Below are positions 35,480 through 46,445 of a DNA stretch of 64,000 nucleotides, piece after piece. The notes under the pieces were generated by a model, which searched no databases, was not told the origin of the DNA, and saw only the letters and a program-made list of their open reading frames with translations. The position numbers and the translations under genes were made by a program. Source of the DNA: Varanus komodoensis (Eukaryota > Chordata > Lepidosauria > Squamata > Varanidae); the NCBI RefSeq assembly GCF_004798865.1, contig NW_025335468.1, positions 939,472 to 1,003,471 on the forward strand, given 5' to 3'. Each line of letters starts with the position of its first letter. Within the stretch, counting starts at the first letter, position 1.

Positions 35480-37110
35480 ACCTCACCTGCCGTTCGGCTG
35501 GGGAGGGGACGGTTAGGCAGGGAAACACGACATGAAAGCTATTCCGGGAGGCAGTTAGCACTTGACAGCATCATAGGAATTTTACAGCGAGTGGGCGGGC
35601 TCTAGACAAGGGAAGAGAAGGAAAAGGAGGCCGTCTCTGTGACGCAACAGCTCCGCTTTTCCCGGACGATCCGGGCACGGGCGAGAGGCCTCGGCTGTTC
35701 TGCTTTGTCCCAGGCAAAAGCGTTGCTAATATACGGACATAGTCCTGGACCTAAGTAGTCAGAGAGATGCTTTGCTTAGAGATGGCAGAGCATTGGAATA
35801 AAGAGGGAGCAGGTTTCTGAGCACCGAGCGAAGGAATGCACGCAGACTGATCAGGTGCTGCAACGAATGCGTTTAGCAGAAATGAGGGAGCCAGTAGCAC
35901 GCGGGAGAAGATTAAAAACGGGGGTGGGGGGGCTGAGGTGCAGCGCACGCACCTCTGGATAAGAGATCAGGATTTAAATCAGAAGCGGAGGGGCGAGAGT
36001 GCGGTGGCCTCTCGCGGTCCTGTTTCCAGGTTCGTGCACGCCTGAAAGGAAGCTCTCCGATGGCGCGCCGCTCCTGGCTGCCCGCGGGGAGTGAAGGGGA
36101 GCGGCGGGGGCCGGGCCGTGGTGCGCCTGCCTGCAGCGCCGGCTCCGCCTCGCAGGCTAATTTTGGCCAAGCTCGGAGAAGCGCCTAAGGCGCCGCCCGC
36201 GGAGAGCCATGCGGTGGCGGGCGGCAGCGCACGCATGGCCAAGCGCCCCCTCTGGAGAGCTGCGCACCGCTTCCAGGGACCCGTATACAGCCTATCTGTC
36301 CGTCTTTGTCTGCTCGGGCGGCCGCTGCCCAGGCGGTGCTTGCCTCCTCGCGCCCCACTACGCTCCCCCGCGCAAAAGTTTGGCGCTAGCGAGCCCCGTG
36401 GCCTCCGGACGCAACCGTTCTGATGTGGTTGCTTATTTTTAACCAGCCTAGCTTGGAGCCATCTGGCGGCACCTCCCTTCCCATGTGCCAGCTCTGACAT
36501 CCCATGCCACTTGCACTTCAGAAGGTCGGACTTCTCCTTCCCAGAATTGCGCGTCGGTCGAGCGGCCCCGAGACGCTTTTCCTCGCGATGCTTGCCTGTG
36601 TTCCTCATCTCTGGAAGGGCCCTTATTTCGGCGGCCGAGCGAGGTCTCCCCAAAGGGGCAGCAAAGAAGCGGCACTCTCGAGCGAGGCCGTGGGGAAACA
36701 CGGGCTTTGTCACGCGGGTAAGCGGGTCTGTAATGCCTCGCTCCGGATCCACCGGCCCTTTCCTGGAAGTAGCAGGAACGGTAGCTGTAGCAAGGGGCAG
36801 GAGCAGGGAGTCTAGACGCAAGGACCTGCGCTGCTCTCGCGGTGAAAAGGCGCTCCTCATGGATGGAAAACAAGCGGCCCGGGCTAGGCGGGGAAGCAGG
36901 CGCGCAAGCCCCTCCGCGCTGGAGAGGGCATGGGGCAGGGATCTCGAGCATCCTTGCGTCTGTCTTTCTGTTTCCCCTCGTCGTGTCCTGAGCCAGCACA
37001 GCAACAAGCACCCTCCGACGCTTACCTGACCCTCCCATAAAGTGGCTGACACAGACGCACCCCACTTCAAAGAGGAGAGCAAGCGGGGTGCGTGCGTGTG
37101 CGCGCGCGCC
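35480..37110. promoter_or_regulatory. CpG island A (probable promoter)
   Basis: GC content and CpG density rise sharply over the spacer, densest from about 35990 to 37000. Interspersed repeats are absent. CpG islands of this size in vertebrates usually mark promoters. Possible splice donors occur on both strands: CAG|GTAAGC on the minus strand at 37020-37028 and CGG|GTAAGC on the plus strand at 36715-36723. Direction is therefore undecided. The long frames inside (up to 396 residues) are a GC effect. Confidence 0.65.
37020..37028 (-). other. Candidate 5' splice site
   Basis: On the minus strand gggtcag|gtaagcgtc matches the donor consensus CAG|GTAAG. Last exon base 37026, intron starts at 37025. 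The exon would lie to the right, between 37026 and the microsatellite at 37125. It could be a noncoding first exon. Confidence 0.35.
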
Positions 37111-37124
37111 CGTTCATTATTCAG

Positions 37125-37173
<49 letters not shown>
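37125..37173. repeat. Compound microsatellite (CT)n(CA)n
   Basis: About 10 CT units then about 14 CA units, at the edge of CpG island A. Same arrangement as 10531-10616. Confidence 0.97.
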
Positions 37174-37175
<2 letters not shown>

Positions 37176-37469
37176 GCAAGCCCCAAACCTCTAAGGATCT
37201 GCTTTTTAGCATTGCTTTGCCATATAGTCAGCTGCTTGAAACTGGTGCTGCTGGTTCTGCCATTAGGCAGAGTAAGGCAATGGCCTCAGGCGATGGACGC
37301 AGGGGAGGGCAGCAGCGCCCCACCCACCGCTTCGCAGCCCTTGCAGCTATTCCCTCCTTTTGGGGGACAGGGCAGAGGGCACCAAGCAGCCCATCCTGCA
37401 CCCTCTCAGGTGTAGCTTGCTCCTCTCAGGTGGGGTGGAGGTTGCTGCCCTATGGCCAAGACTGACATC

Positions 37470-37695
37470 ATAGCTTATTTATTTATTCACTTATTGTATA
37501 TAAACCCCACCTTTTTCCTTCAAGGAACTTAGGGCAGCTCACCTCCTCCTCCTCCTCTCCCTTTTATCCTCACAGCAATCCTGTGAAATAGGCTATGTGG
37601 AGAGGCAGTGAGCTTCATGGCCCAGCAGCAACTACAGTGGTGTGGAGGGAGGAACCGCTTGTCCAGCAGAACCACTTGGGCTGGCCCTGAAGGAT
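37470..37695 (-). mobile_element. tRNA-derived SINE, diverged
   Basis: Reverse orientation: tatttatttattcacttatt tail, tataaaccccacctttttcc, ccttttatcctcacagcaat, cctgtgaaataggc and tgagcttcatggccc. The head is degraded. Confidence 0.65.
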
Positions 37696-39274
37696 GAATA
37701 CAGGAAATCATCTAAAACTTACCACTGTGTTTCTTTAACTATTAGATCAGTATTATCCTAGAGAAGGGCTTGACTAGGTTTCCAGCACCTGCTAAAGAAT
37801 CTAGCAGAGGGATTTCCTTACCCCTTTTTGAGATGATTCAAAGGATTTAGAAACCAAGAAGACAGTGCTGCACAGTGCAGCAGACGCCATTTGAAAGATG
37901 ATCATTTGTGTTCATCCTAAGAACGTTTTTTGTTTCAAGTCATTCTAATTACTGCATGCGTTTTTGGACCAGTATCTTTAATTGCAGGAGCAAAGTGTTT
38001 ATTCTGGACAAGTTAATCCACAATATACAGTAACCTTGCAAACAGCTGACTCCTCTTTGGATCCTGCATAGCACTGTGGTAAAGGCAAACCTGTTGTCTC
38101 CAGGCCAGTTTGCAATTTGGCAGGCCCCTTAAGCTGTTTCAGGAAGCATTTAATGGTTTGCCTAATGCAACCTGTCAACCTGTGCTCAATATTTTTTCTG
38201 AAGAGAAATTCTTTTGGAGGGCAGGTTCTTTAATTCAATGATAAGGTGCATCTGAACTTTTTTTTTTAAATAAATTTGCCCCTACCGCACATGTAACTTA
38301 AGTTTCTCCTCTTGCTGTTGGGTATTGGTGTTCTACATTGTTACTTTTTAATCATAATTAATAATACATCACACAGTACAGCAGCTTTTAGCCAGGGGGG
38401 AATAATCAGTTTATAAAGCACACCGGCACCAAAACAACACCATCTGAAGCAAAAGCCTTCCTGAATAGGTTTCCGCCATGCTGCTACCATCTGCTTTTTT
38501 CTATTCTTTTCCATTCTTCCAAAAAGTGTTTTCCCCATTTCAGAATCAAAAAAAAAAAAAAAAAGAAATGTGATCCCAGTGAGGTAAATCAGACTCTTAC
38601 TCTAAGCTCCTGCGTCCACATTCAAGACTTTGCCAACTATCTTCCTACCCCACATATGCCTTCTTGTACAATCTACTGTCCGCTCTCTGTTCCCACATGC
38701 TGCCTTTTCCCCACAGGTTTCCCCTGCTTCTCCCTTCTTCCACTCAAAGTCCTCTAAAATGCATCCTAAATCCTGTTACTTCCATAAGTCCTGTTCTGAA
38801 CTACCTCAGATCCACTTGTATACTGTCTGCAACTAATTTAATCCTCTACTCCCACAGTCAACCTCTTTGCTCCGCTGCTGCCATCACTTTGCTTGTACTG
38901 TACCTAGCTGTATCCAGAACCTCAGGGTTCCCAACTGGGCACAAGAGTGAAGCTAAAATAGTAGTATGAACACTAACCAACCATCTGCCAGGTTCTGCAG
39001 GCGACCTGCAACAACTGCTTCTGAAAGATGCGAGTGCTCTCATTCAGTTCAGCAACTGCCTCAAAGGCAGAGTGCCTGAGAGGGCCTAGCGTTCCACTTG
39101 GAGCAGGTTAAGTAAGAATCTGCAGAGAGGTTCAAGTGTGACGATGCAATAAGCACGTATCACTGAATGGCAGAAGACACCCACCTGCTATGTCAGCAGA
39201 TTTAATGTGCAAAGGAGAACTTGGAGAGAGGGGTTTTTAAAAAATAGGGGGAAATTAAAGCTGGACTTCTTGAA
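37696..39274. other. Noncoding, nothing recognised
   Basis: Holds only homopolymer runs (T near 38260, A at 38549-38564). Confidence 0.45.
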
Positions 39275-39570
39275 CCCTCATGCCTGTGGGCCAGATGTGA
39301 CCTGCCCAGGCCTAGGATGGTCATGCTCCCTTCCTCTGGCCCCACCCCTTCCCCAACTGTCAATCATTTGGTGGTTTGGAGGGTTTTGGCACCGTTTTCT
39401 TCATTCTAAAAGTTCAAAATATCGCTTCTAAAGTTTAATTATCAGCAATAAGAGCCTTATGCTATGGTTGGCCCCACTCACCACTGAAAAGTGCCCCCCA
39501 AAGCTTCCTTGGAATTGAATTCCGCTCTTGGACTGAAAAGGGTTCAACACCCTGAGTTAGAAAATTTTCT
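39275..39570 (+). repeat. Dispersed repeat, copy 2 (unnamed, hAT-like?)
   Basis: Collinear with 1410-1760: ggccccaccccttcccc, caatcatttggtgg, cattctaaaagttcaaaat, cagcaataagagccttatg, gggttcaacaccctgag at the end. The two copies differ at many positions and by indels. Confidence 0.5.
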
Positions 39571-40429
39571 TGCTCCTTGGTGCTCAAATGTAGTATAGGA
39601 CATGGTCTAAATATGGCATCGTGCACATGTCACACTGACTCTATTATAGGCAAATGCTCTTCCCGGTCTTCTGCATCTGCCGTTACATATTCACTAGCAG
39701 TTGGGTCTCTTGCTGCCTAGGACAGGTCATCTGATATTCTACGGGTTTCTATTAACTGTGCGATGTGCTCTGAAATGATTTGATCTTAATTTCCATTCAC
39801 CCCTGTAGTATTTCCAGGCTTTCAAGGAATGATGTGCAGTGAATACCACAATACAATGCTTTGAATCAGGGGGGTAGAGCAGATAAAGTATCTGCTTCTC
39901 CATTCTGCTAGTTTCATCCTTGTGCTTTTACTAATGTGACAAAACTGTGGCTGTGAGCACACTTTCCTGGAAAGATGCCTCAGTCAAGTAAATTAGATTA
40001 TTTATGACTATCTTGAGGAGTAAGGTGCTGTCCTCCACAATGTGAGCTTTGGGACTTAGCAGTCTAACACCCTTAGGGACAACACAAAGCTCTAAAAATG
40101 AATTATCGAATTATGAACATTTGTTTTTAATTTACACTGCCACAGAGTGAAATATATTAAGAGTAAAGGCTAAATTAAGCTCTATGCTAACTTAGCTAGA
40201 GTTTGATTCCTCTGTAGCACAATTATCCATGCCTGAAACATCTGTATGCTTTAACAGAGTTCATTTAAAATTCCTTTAAATTCTTCCTTTAAAATCCTAA
40301 CCTTTCAAATCTGTTTCAATACTTTACATTACTGATAGCTTGGCTAATATCAGGTACAGAATATTCTGTTATTTCAGACAATCACTGTTGTTAAGTGCAT
40401 CTTCCATAACCACTGAAGTCATGTGGATG
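39571..40429. other. AT-rich noncoding, nothing recognised
   Basis: No repeat family recognised. The stretch at 40080-40310 is AT-rich and repeat-free, the kind of sequence in which conserved enhancers are found, but nothing shows that directly. Confidence 0.35.
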
Positions 40430-40436
40430 CTTATTA

Positions 40437-40700
40437 TTATTACACTGCATTTGCATCCTGATTTTTCTCTCCTCTTGCAAAGCTTACATAGCCCTCCTCC
40501 ACTCCATTTTCATCTGTGTTGCTAGTTGCAACATCTGCTGTTGCTAGTTGCAAAGTCATGCCCGACCCATCACGGCCCCATGGACAACATTCCTCCAGGC
40601 CAAATGTCTGTGACTGGCCCAAAATCATTCATGGCCAAGTGGGGTCTAGAACCTGGCTCTTCCAGGTCTCCAGTCCAACACACTCACCACCATACTGATT
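40437..40700 (-). mobile_element. Chimaeric SINE/BovB locus
   Basis: From right to left on the minus strand: a tRNA-like head (agtatggtggtgagtgtgtt, ggttctagacccca), gattttgggccagtcacaga, then at 40541-40601 a BovB LINE 3' end in reverse (catgcccgacccatcacggc, ccatggacaacattcctcca), then ccctcctccactccatttt as in the SINE tail region. A 21/22-bp near-exact tandem repeat (40511-40553, core tgttgctagttgcaa) lies at the junction. It is either a Sauria-type SINE with a BovB-derived tail beside another SINE tail, or a short BovB insertion into a SINE. Confidence 0.65.
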
Positions 40701-41454
40701 TGATGATATGGATGGCTTCTTAAGTGTATAGATTTGAAATGGAAATGTGAACTCCTCCCCACACTTCGAGCAAGTGTGTGCTCACTTTTGTTTGCTGCTT
40801 CTCACTATATTAAGGGTACCAATTACTGAGTATTGATATGTTTTATAATATGAATCTCCCATTTTTGCTTTTGCTGTTATTCCTTTGTTGTATGTGTAAA
40901 AATAACAGCAGATTCTTCAGGCATATCAGCTTGTGGTGGACATTGCATGCATGTATATCTACTTTTTTAGAAGAAAGCTGGAAGAGGAAGGAAGGTTGGT
41001 TGGTTGGTCTCTGGATTAGTGAGATGTAGGGAAGCTGTGAATACTGCCAACTTAAACATAAAAACACAATCAGATAAATGTGTTTTCAGCTTTTAGAAAC
41101 TGCACTTGTTGACATCCAAATGTTGAGGATGAGCAAGGGATGATGAATTAACATCATCATATTATGCTCATGAACGTCCTTGGAGTACCTGGCTGGCCAC
41201 TGTCAATAGTAGGCTGAGAACAGCAGTATGAACTTAACATAGCAATTCCTTATTCTCATAATAGTTATACTTAGGCCCTAAAGTATAAGGCCTCGTCCAT
41301 GGCCAGCCTAACCATGAGCCTAACAGTACAGCTCTTAATAAAAAAAATAGTACCCCAAACATTTTGCCAAGGTCATTAGTGAAGCAAGCTGGCACTGTCC
41401 TATTCTGAGAGAGTTGCACAGACTGCAATAGAAGACTGTGTACTATTCCTTAAC
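40701..41454. other. Noncoding, nothing recognised
   Basis: A (GGTT)4 run lies at about 40994-41010. No other feature. Confidence 0.45.
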
Positions 41455-41510
41455 AATCATTTATTTATTTACTACTAACATTTATATGCCTCCTTATTTG
41501 CTAAAAAGCC
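41455..41510 (-). mobile_element. L2-type LINE tail fragment
   Basis: Catttatttatttactacta and acatttatatgcctccttat, the reversed AATAAATA tail and its neighbour block. Confidence 0.4.
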
Positions 41511-42254
41511 ATGAAGTCTGTGTAGCAGTTAAACAACAACTGGAAGAGTTGGGTACCTACAACATGGGCATCATCTTATTGGTGCAGCTGCCTTCAAAAA
41601 AGATTACAAAAATGCAAATTGAGTGCAAGAAAGCTAATTTATTCTGTGGGCGTAATGACATTAAAAGAAAAAGTAGGATGACATTATTAGAGCTGGTCAT
41701 AGCACTGAAACAGGTCCTTGTCAGGATCACAAAACCTTCTCTAGGTCTCAGTTTCCAAAGTTAGAGCTCTCCACAGTAGAGGAGGTTTGTTAATGAAGTA
41801 CCTACTCAGACAAAATTAAAATGCTATGACCTGCTGTAATGGGAGTAGCTTGGAAAAACTTGGGACAGCACTCCTCACACCTTAATATACTTCTCTGCTC
41901 TGCATGGTACAACTGCGGAAAGAGAAAGGAGTGAGGATAAGATGGAGAATTGGTGTGGGGAGGTGGGGAAGCAGTGCTCTTTAATTCAGCAGACTCTTCT
42001 GCTTGAAAAAGTATGCCATTTTGACCTCCCTATTTTCAAAAGAAAAATGGATTCTGAGGCCTACACAAGCTGAGTTGAGGTAGAAAAGAAAAGTACAGCA
42101 GTGCTGAATGGAGAATAATATACATAACAACCAGCCATTAACAGAGGAAGGATGCCAGGTTGTTCTTTCTACCAGTACTTGAACAAAAATGAAAGACTGC
42201 AGGCTTCAAAATGTTAAAACAGTCCAAATACAGCACAATTGCTTTGGAGCAACA
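41511..42254. other. Noncoding, nothing recognised
   Basis: No supported feature. The 108-residue frame at 41438-41764 starts inside the L2 tail and has no domain. Confidence 0.45.
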
Positions 42255-42470
42255 CTCGCCACAGGACACTGCTGAGAGTTCTACTGGAACAGGCCCTCGG
42301 TCCATCTAGCCAGCCAGGTGCCTGTAAGAAGTTTACAGGTGGGGCATGAAGTGAACAACCTTCCTTATTATCTCAGGCGTCTGGTATTCAGAGGTATATT
42401 GCCTCTGTGTGTAGAGGCTCTCTAGCTTTTATTGCTAACCCATCAATGATTGATTAAATCTATAATCCAT
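42255..42470 (-). mobile_element. CR1 LINE fragment
   Basis: Ctggaacaggccctcggtcc, atctagccagccaggtgcct, gtctggtattcagaggtata and ttgcctctgtgtgtagagg follow the CR1 3' UTR in reverse (compare 60015-60390). Confidence 0.65.
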
Positions 42471-42504
42471 AAACCCTCTTTCCTCCAAGCATTGCCCCCA
42501 CCCC

Positions 42505-42645
42505 AATCATTGTAACAACTATGTGAGGTTTGTTAGACTGAGAAATAATGACTGGCTCACTGTCACGTAGGCGGCTTCATGGTTGAGGAGGGATTCGAAT
42601 CTGGATCCTTCTGATCCTAATCTGACACTCTAGCCCAGGGTCATT
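42505..42645 (-). mobile_element. tRNA-derived SINE fragment
   Basis: Reverse orientation: actatgtgaggtttgttaga, ctggctcactgtcacgtagg, cggcttcatggttgagg, ggattcgaatctggatcc, ctgacactctagccc. It includes the B box ggattcgaatc. Confidence 0.7.
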
Positions 42646-42854
42646 TATTACAGGAGCTATAGTTGAAAGCATCTGAAAGGTGCCAGGTTTCCTACCTGTA
42701 CTCTAACCACTGTACTTCTTTAGCATGCTATTTAGTCGCCCAAATGACCAAATATTCAAGCTTCAGCCATGACACAATACAGATAAGAAAGATACTCTTG
42801 GTCCCAGTGAAATCCTCCGCAGATGCTGATCCCCATGAAAGACTTACGTTAGAC

Positions 42855-42990
42855 TGAGTTGGGCGTAGGCAGCGAAGCATCCTCCAGGCATTTCACCCTA
42901 CAGCTCCCATAATCCATAATCATTGACCCTGTTGGCTGGGACTGCTGTGAATTGTAGCCTGTAATATCTGCAAAGCACCAGCTTGCTAAC
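42855..42990. mobile_element. Palindromic MITE-like element
   Basis: Accctacagctcccataatc in the left half mirrors ggactgctgtgaattgtagc in the right half; outer parts are diverged. Same family as 8095-8272. Confidence 0.5.
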
Positions 42991-43619
42991 ACTTGGAGCT
43001 GATGAAACACTGAACCTAATTTCACATTCATGTGAAGTTATGTTTCTTGCTTGCTCACAGAAACCATAGGTTGTAACATCCGGCCTGATAAACTGGCTGC
43101 CTGACATTTTTAGAAATCAGGCCAGTGTATGAACAAGAAGATGCAGGCTGAGGGGAAGAACCAGATTTGACATGTCTCCTGCATCTTAAGTTACCTCGTT
43201 TGAAACAGCAGGATCTCACATCTTTAAGGAACCTACTGATGGCAGCCCCTAAAGGGTGAAGTGCTGCCCCACCCTCCCATGGACTTCAATCATTCTTTTT
43301 ATATGCCCAAGTTGTCAAAAGTAGCGTAGGTTTCCCTTAGTCTCTGTAGCACATGTGTGTGTGGGATTGGAATTGTGGATACAGGACTAGAAGTTGATTT
43401 GGTAATTATTCCAAAACAAAAACGTGTGTGAGAGGGAGGGAGATGAGGGAGGTACGCATCCATGCACACTGTCCTCATGAGTGCTGCCTGTATACCATCA
43501 GAACAACAAAACAACCCTGGCCACATTTCCTCCAGAAAAAGCAAGAGCTCACGGAGGGCAGCACATGTGATGCTGGAAGAAAGGCGCTGGGACCAGCCGG
43601 GAGTCTGCATCCTGCAGTC
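42991..43619. other. Noncoding, nothing recognised
   Basis: Spacer leading into CpG island B. Confidence 0.4.
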
Positions 43620-44081
43620 AGGCAGGGCTCTTCCCTCGCCCCTGACGGCCGTCCTCCGCTAGCCCAATCCGGCTCGGCCAGGCCTCGGGGAAGCGGGTCC
43701 GGCACGATTCTGGCCAGCGCGAGCGGCTTCCTTCCAGGAACAGCCGGTTCCTCCTCCGCCGCGGAGGCTCCGAGGGGCAGCGGCGGCGAGTGACTCACGG
43801 TCAAGAGGAGCCGCGGCAGCCGGAATGAGACTTTTCATCCCGGACTCCCGGCACCTGGGAAACTCCGTAAAGTCCAGGGAAGGCCGAAAGCCGCGAGGGG
43901 AGGGAGCGGCCCAGGCAGGAGGCAGAGCGAGAGGGCGTGGAAAGCGGAGCGCGGCGCCGCGGGCCGCTTTCCCCCGCGCACCCAACTCCGGCGCCCGCAG
44001 TCCCACCTCGGGCCGCCGCGCTCAGAGCCCGGAAGCGGAGCCGGCCACGGATGGGGATGGGTCGGCTCGCCGCGGCGGCAC

Positions 44082-44102
44082 CAGCAGCAGCAGCAGCAGC
44101 AG
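44082..44102. repeat. (CAG)n trinucleotide repeat
   Basis: About seven CAG units inside CpG island B. Confidence 0.95.
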
Positions 44103-44616
44103 GTGCCCAGCGCTGCCGCGCGGTCCCTCCCCAAGGTCCCGCCGGGGCGAAGCCCTGCGCTCCGGGGGCGCCTCGCTCGCACGACGCGCCGCCGCCCCAC
44201 GCCAGCTCCCTCTGCGTGCGGCCGCTGCTTCCAGAAGAAGACGGCGTCGCCCCGGCAGCCGCTTCCCGTCACCGCCCTCCATTCTTCGCAGCCGCGGCCA
44301 CCAGCACGCTCCCGACCCTTCTGCCGCCAGCCAAGTGCCGACCCCACCCCCGCTGCCCGCGTTCCTTGCCCAATCAGCCGCGGGCTCGCCTCGCCTTCCT
44401 CCTCCTCCAGGTGCGCCGAGCAGCGCCGCGGTCTCCACCGCTCGCTCGCTCCTTTGCTCGCTCGCTCGCTCACGCACACATACACACGTTTGCACACAAA
44501 GGCGGTGGTCCGACCCACTCGCAGCCCGGAGGAAGCGCTCGGCGCTGCACCAGCAAGGGTCGGTCCCTGCCCCGACAGGCGTGCAGCAGCGGGGCTGGGG
44601 TGGCTGCAGCGCTTAC

Positions 44617-44644
44617 CTTTGGCCGCCTCTGGGTCGAGGTACAT
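44617..44644 (-). CDS. Candidate first coding exon (MYLDPEAAK...), gene not identified
   Basis: On the minus strand, within CpG island B, an ATG with A at -3 (gaaaaATGt) opens MYLDPEAAK. After 28 coding bases it meets a strong donor, AAAG|GTAAGC (GT at 44616-44615). An in-frame TGA lies 18 bases upstream, so this is the first ATG of its frame. The exon would end in phase 1, with later exons to the left, possibly beyond intron sequence full of repeats. The short first coding exon in a large CpG island is typical of developmental regulators. I do not recognise the peptide and found no matching second exon, so it may be a chance frame. Confidence 0.35.
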
Positions 44645-45390
44645 TTTTCTCGCGGCGAGTCAGCCCCCGGGCTCCTCCCGGCCAAGTAAATCCCTCCGGT
44701 GTGGGTGTGTAATGGGGCGGGGACGGGTGGCGTGCGCGTCCCAGACCGTGGCGCGGAGGGCTGCTGCTCGGTCAGCGCACGGCTTGGCTCCCCGGCGGCA
44801 AGAGCATCAGACGCTGCGAGGAGGCGGCGAGAGGGAGAAGCGGCGGCGGCGGCAGCAGCCACAGGCTGCTGGCGGCCCACGAGTGACCTCCACAAACAGG
44901 TTGGCGTCCCAGGCGGCGGGCTGCGAAAGAGCGGGAACCGGCATGAGGAGGGAGGCTGAATGAATGGACGGATGAGGCGCCTAGTGGAAGGGGCTCGCCC
45001 TCCGGCTCCCGGGCTCGCGGACTGGTTGCCGTCCACACAGGAGCATGCCAAGCCTCTGGAGCCCTTCCCCTCCCCTACCCCCTCCCTCCCCTCCCTCGAA
45101 GTGAGTGTGGGAGAGCGCGCGCGCACGCGCTGCGAACCTGTGTAGCCGCTGCGCGCGCGCTCGCGCCTCCTCTCGCAGCGCGTCCGGGTGCTGCTCGCTG
45201 CTGGCGGGAGAGGAAATTGCAGGCAAGGCGGATGCGAAGGCGCAGGGCGAGCACCGCGGGCGGGTGCTCCCGCTTCTCGCCTGGCCCCTCCGAGGAGGCA
45301 GGCGGTGTTAACGCGCCTCTGAGCCGGTGGCACGCCGGTGCTTCCCCGGCCTCACAGCTGCCGGGACTTCGTGTGGGGCTTTTGACCTGT

Positions 45391-46364
45391 AAGTTGGCGT
45401 GCTAAACCTGACCGAAAGCAGGGGTCGTGTGTGGGGTGTGTGAACAAGCCCCCAGAGCCCCCACTCGGCTGTCCATGTGGCGGCGACTGACTCCCTTGAA
45501 CTAGGAAATGTGGCCCGAGGGGAGACGAGCAATGTGGGTCTGATTGGTTTCCTCCAATACCTCCTGAAAGTCCGCTGCTGGAGGAGTTGATAAAAAACCG
45601 AACCCCGTGCAGCCTAGAAGAAGCTGTTCCAACAGACACAAAAATTGACTTTTGCTTTTGGTCATTGACGGGCCTCCAAAGAAAGTGGTGATCAAGTTTC
45701 ATTCTATTTTCCTACAAAACGCTTGGTCTAGAATCACACGCCTTTTCATTTGCATTTCCCCTTATTGCGCCTCTACTTCCCCTCTGCTTAGCCTCTACTC
45801 CTAGCTAGCTGGCGTAGCGATTCCATTCCGTGCCTGCTGCAGCCCCAAGTGGGAGGCAGAGGCGCCCCCAAACTCGAGCCCCTGTTTGAGCCAACAGTCT
45901 GCTCCAGTGCGCATAGCGCTCCAGTTCAGAGTTTGCTTTTGCTTTATGCTTCTAGTAAATTAAAAGAAAGCATCATCTCCCACACTTCACGATCAGGGCA
46001 GCTTTTCCTGGCTGACAGAATTTCAGATAAGACCAGGACTGGATTTCCGTTCTTTGTTGTGGATGAAGGAGTTGTAGCACTCGGTGGGTGCTAGAAGAAG
46101 AACAGGTCTCTGTATGATTCCGAAAGTGAGTAAACACACGAGCTTCCTTCTTCCTCTGCTTTTTACTGCTGGATGAATATTTGTGTTCAAACAGAGGTGG
46201 GGGGGAGCAAACTATCAGAAAACAAAAGGAAACCCAGCCCACGCACTATATCCTGTGTCAGGGTGTGTGAGATAAGGCCATAATGTATGAGAGCAACCAG
46301 GGCAAAGAGGGAGACCTTGTGGAGTTAAAAAAGGCCATATTTCCTTAATACCTTCTTTTCACTC
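45391..46364. other. CpG-island shore, nothing recognised
   Basis: No interspersed repeat recognised. Frames up to 116 residues overlap on both strands without known domains. It could hold upstream promoter or noncoding exon sequence. Confidence 0.35.
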
Positions 46365-46445
46365 TCACTCTAAAAACTTTACTTGGAAGAAGCCCCATTT
46401 ATTTCAGTGGGCCTTAATGCCTGTGCATGCATGTAGTTAGAAGTG
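46365..46445. mobile_element. Short palindromic repeat fragment
   Basis: Actttacttggaagaagccc and cagtgggccttaatgcctgt match one half of the repeat at 14825 and 47575. Confidence 0.45.

Larger units (their letters stand above)
43620..45390. promoter_or_regulatory. CpG island B (probable promoter)
   Basis: About 1.8 kb of very GC- and CpG-rich DNA without interspersed repeats, the strongest island in the window. Candidate elements seen: an AP-1 word TGACTCA (43791-43797), CCAAT boxes in plus orientation at 44370 and in minus orientation at 45541-45548 just outside, and a GC box ggggcgggg at 44713-44722. Long frames on both strands (250-295 residues) reflect GC content. The short exon at 44617-44644 favours minus-strand transcription. 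A GTAAGT donor on the plus strand at 45389-45394 leaves room for a divergent transcript. Confidence 0.75.

Noticed and set aside
37026-37069. Possible second coding exon joined in phase to the 44.6-kb exon
   Set aside because: A frame exists, but the upstream acceptor would be a weak aag site and nothing else supports the join. Kept only as a splice-donor candidate.
35979-37169. 396-residue minus-strand frame across CpG island A
   Set aside because: It begins in the translated CT/CA microsatellite, is opposed by plus-strand frames and contains no recognisable domain. Judged a GC artefact.
43825-45333. Open frames of 250-295 residues on both strands in CpG island B
   Set aside because: They overlap in several frames and strands, have Arg/Pro/Ala-rich low-complexity composition and no domain. 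Stop codons are simply rare in such GC-rich DNA.
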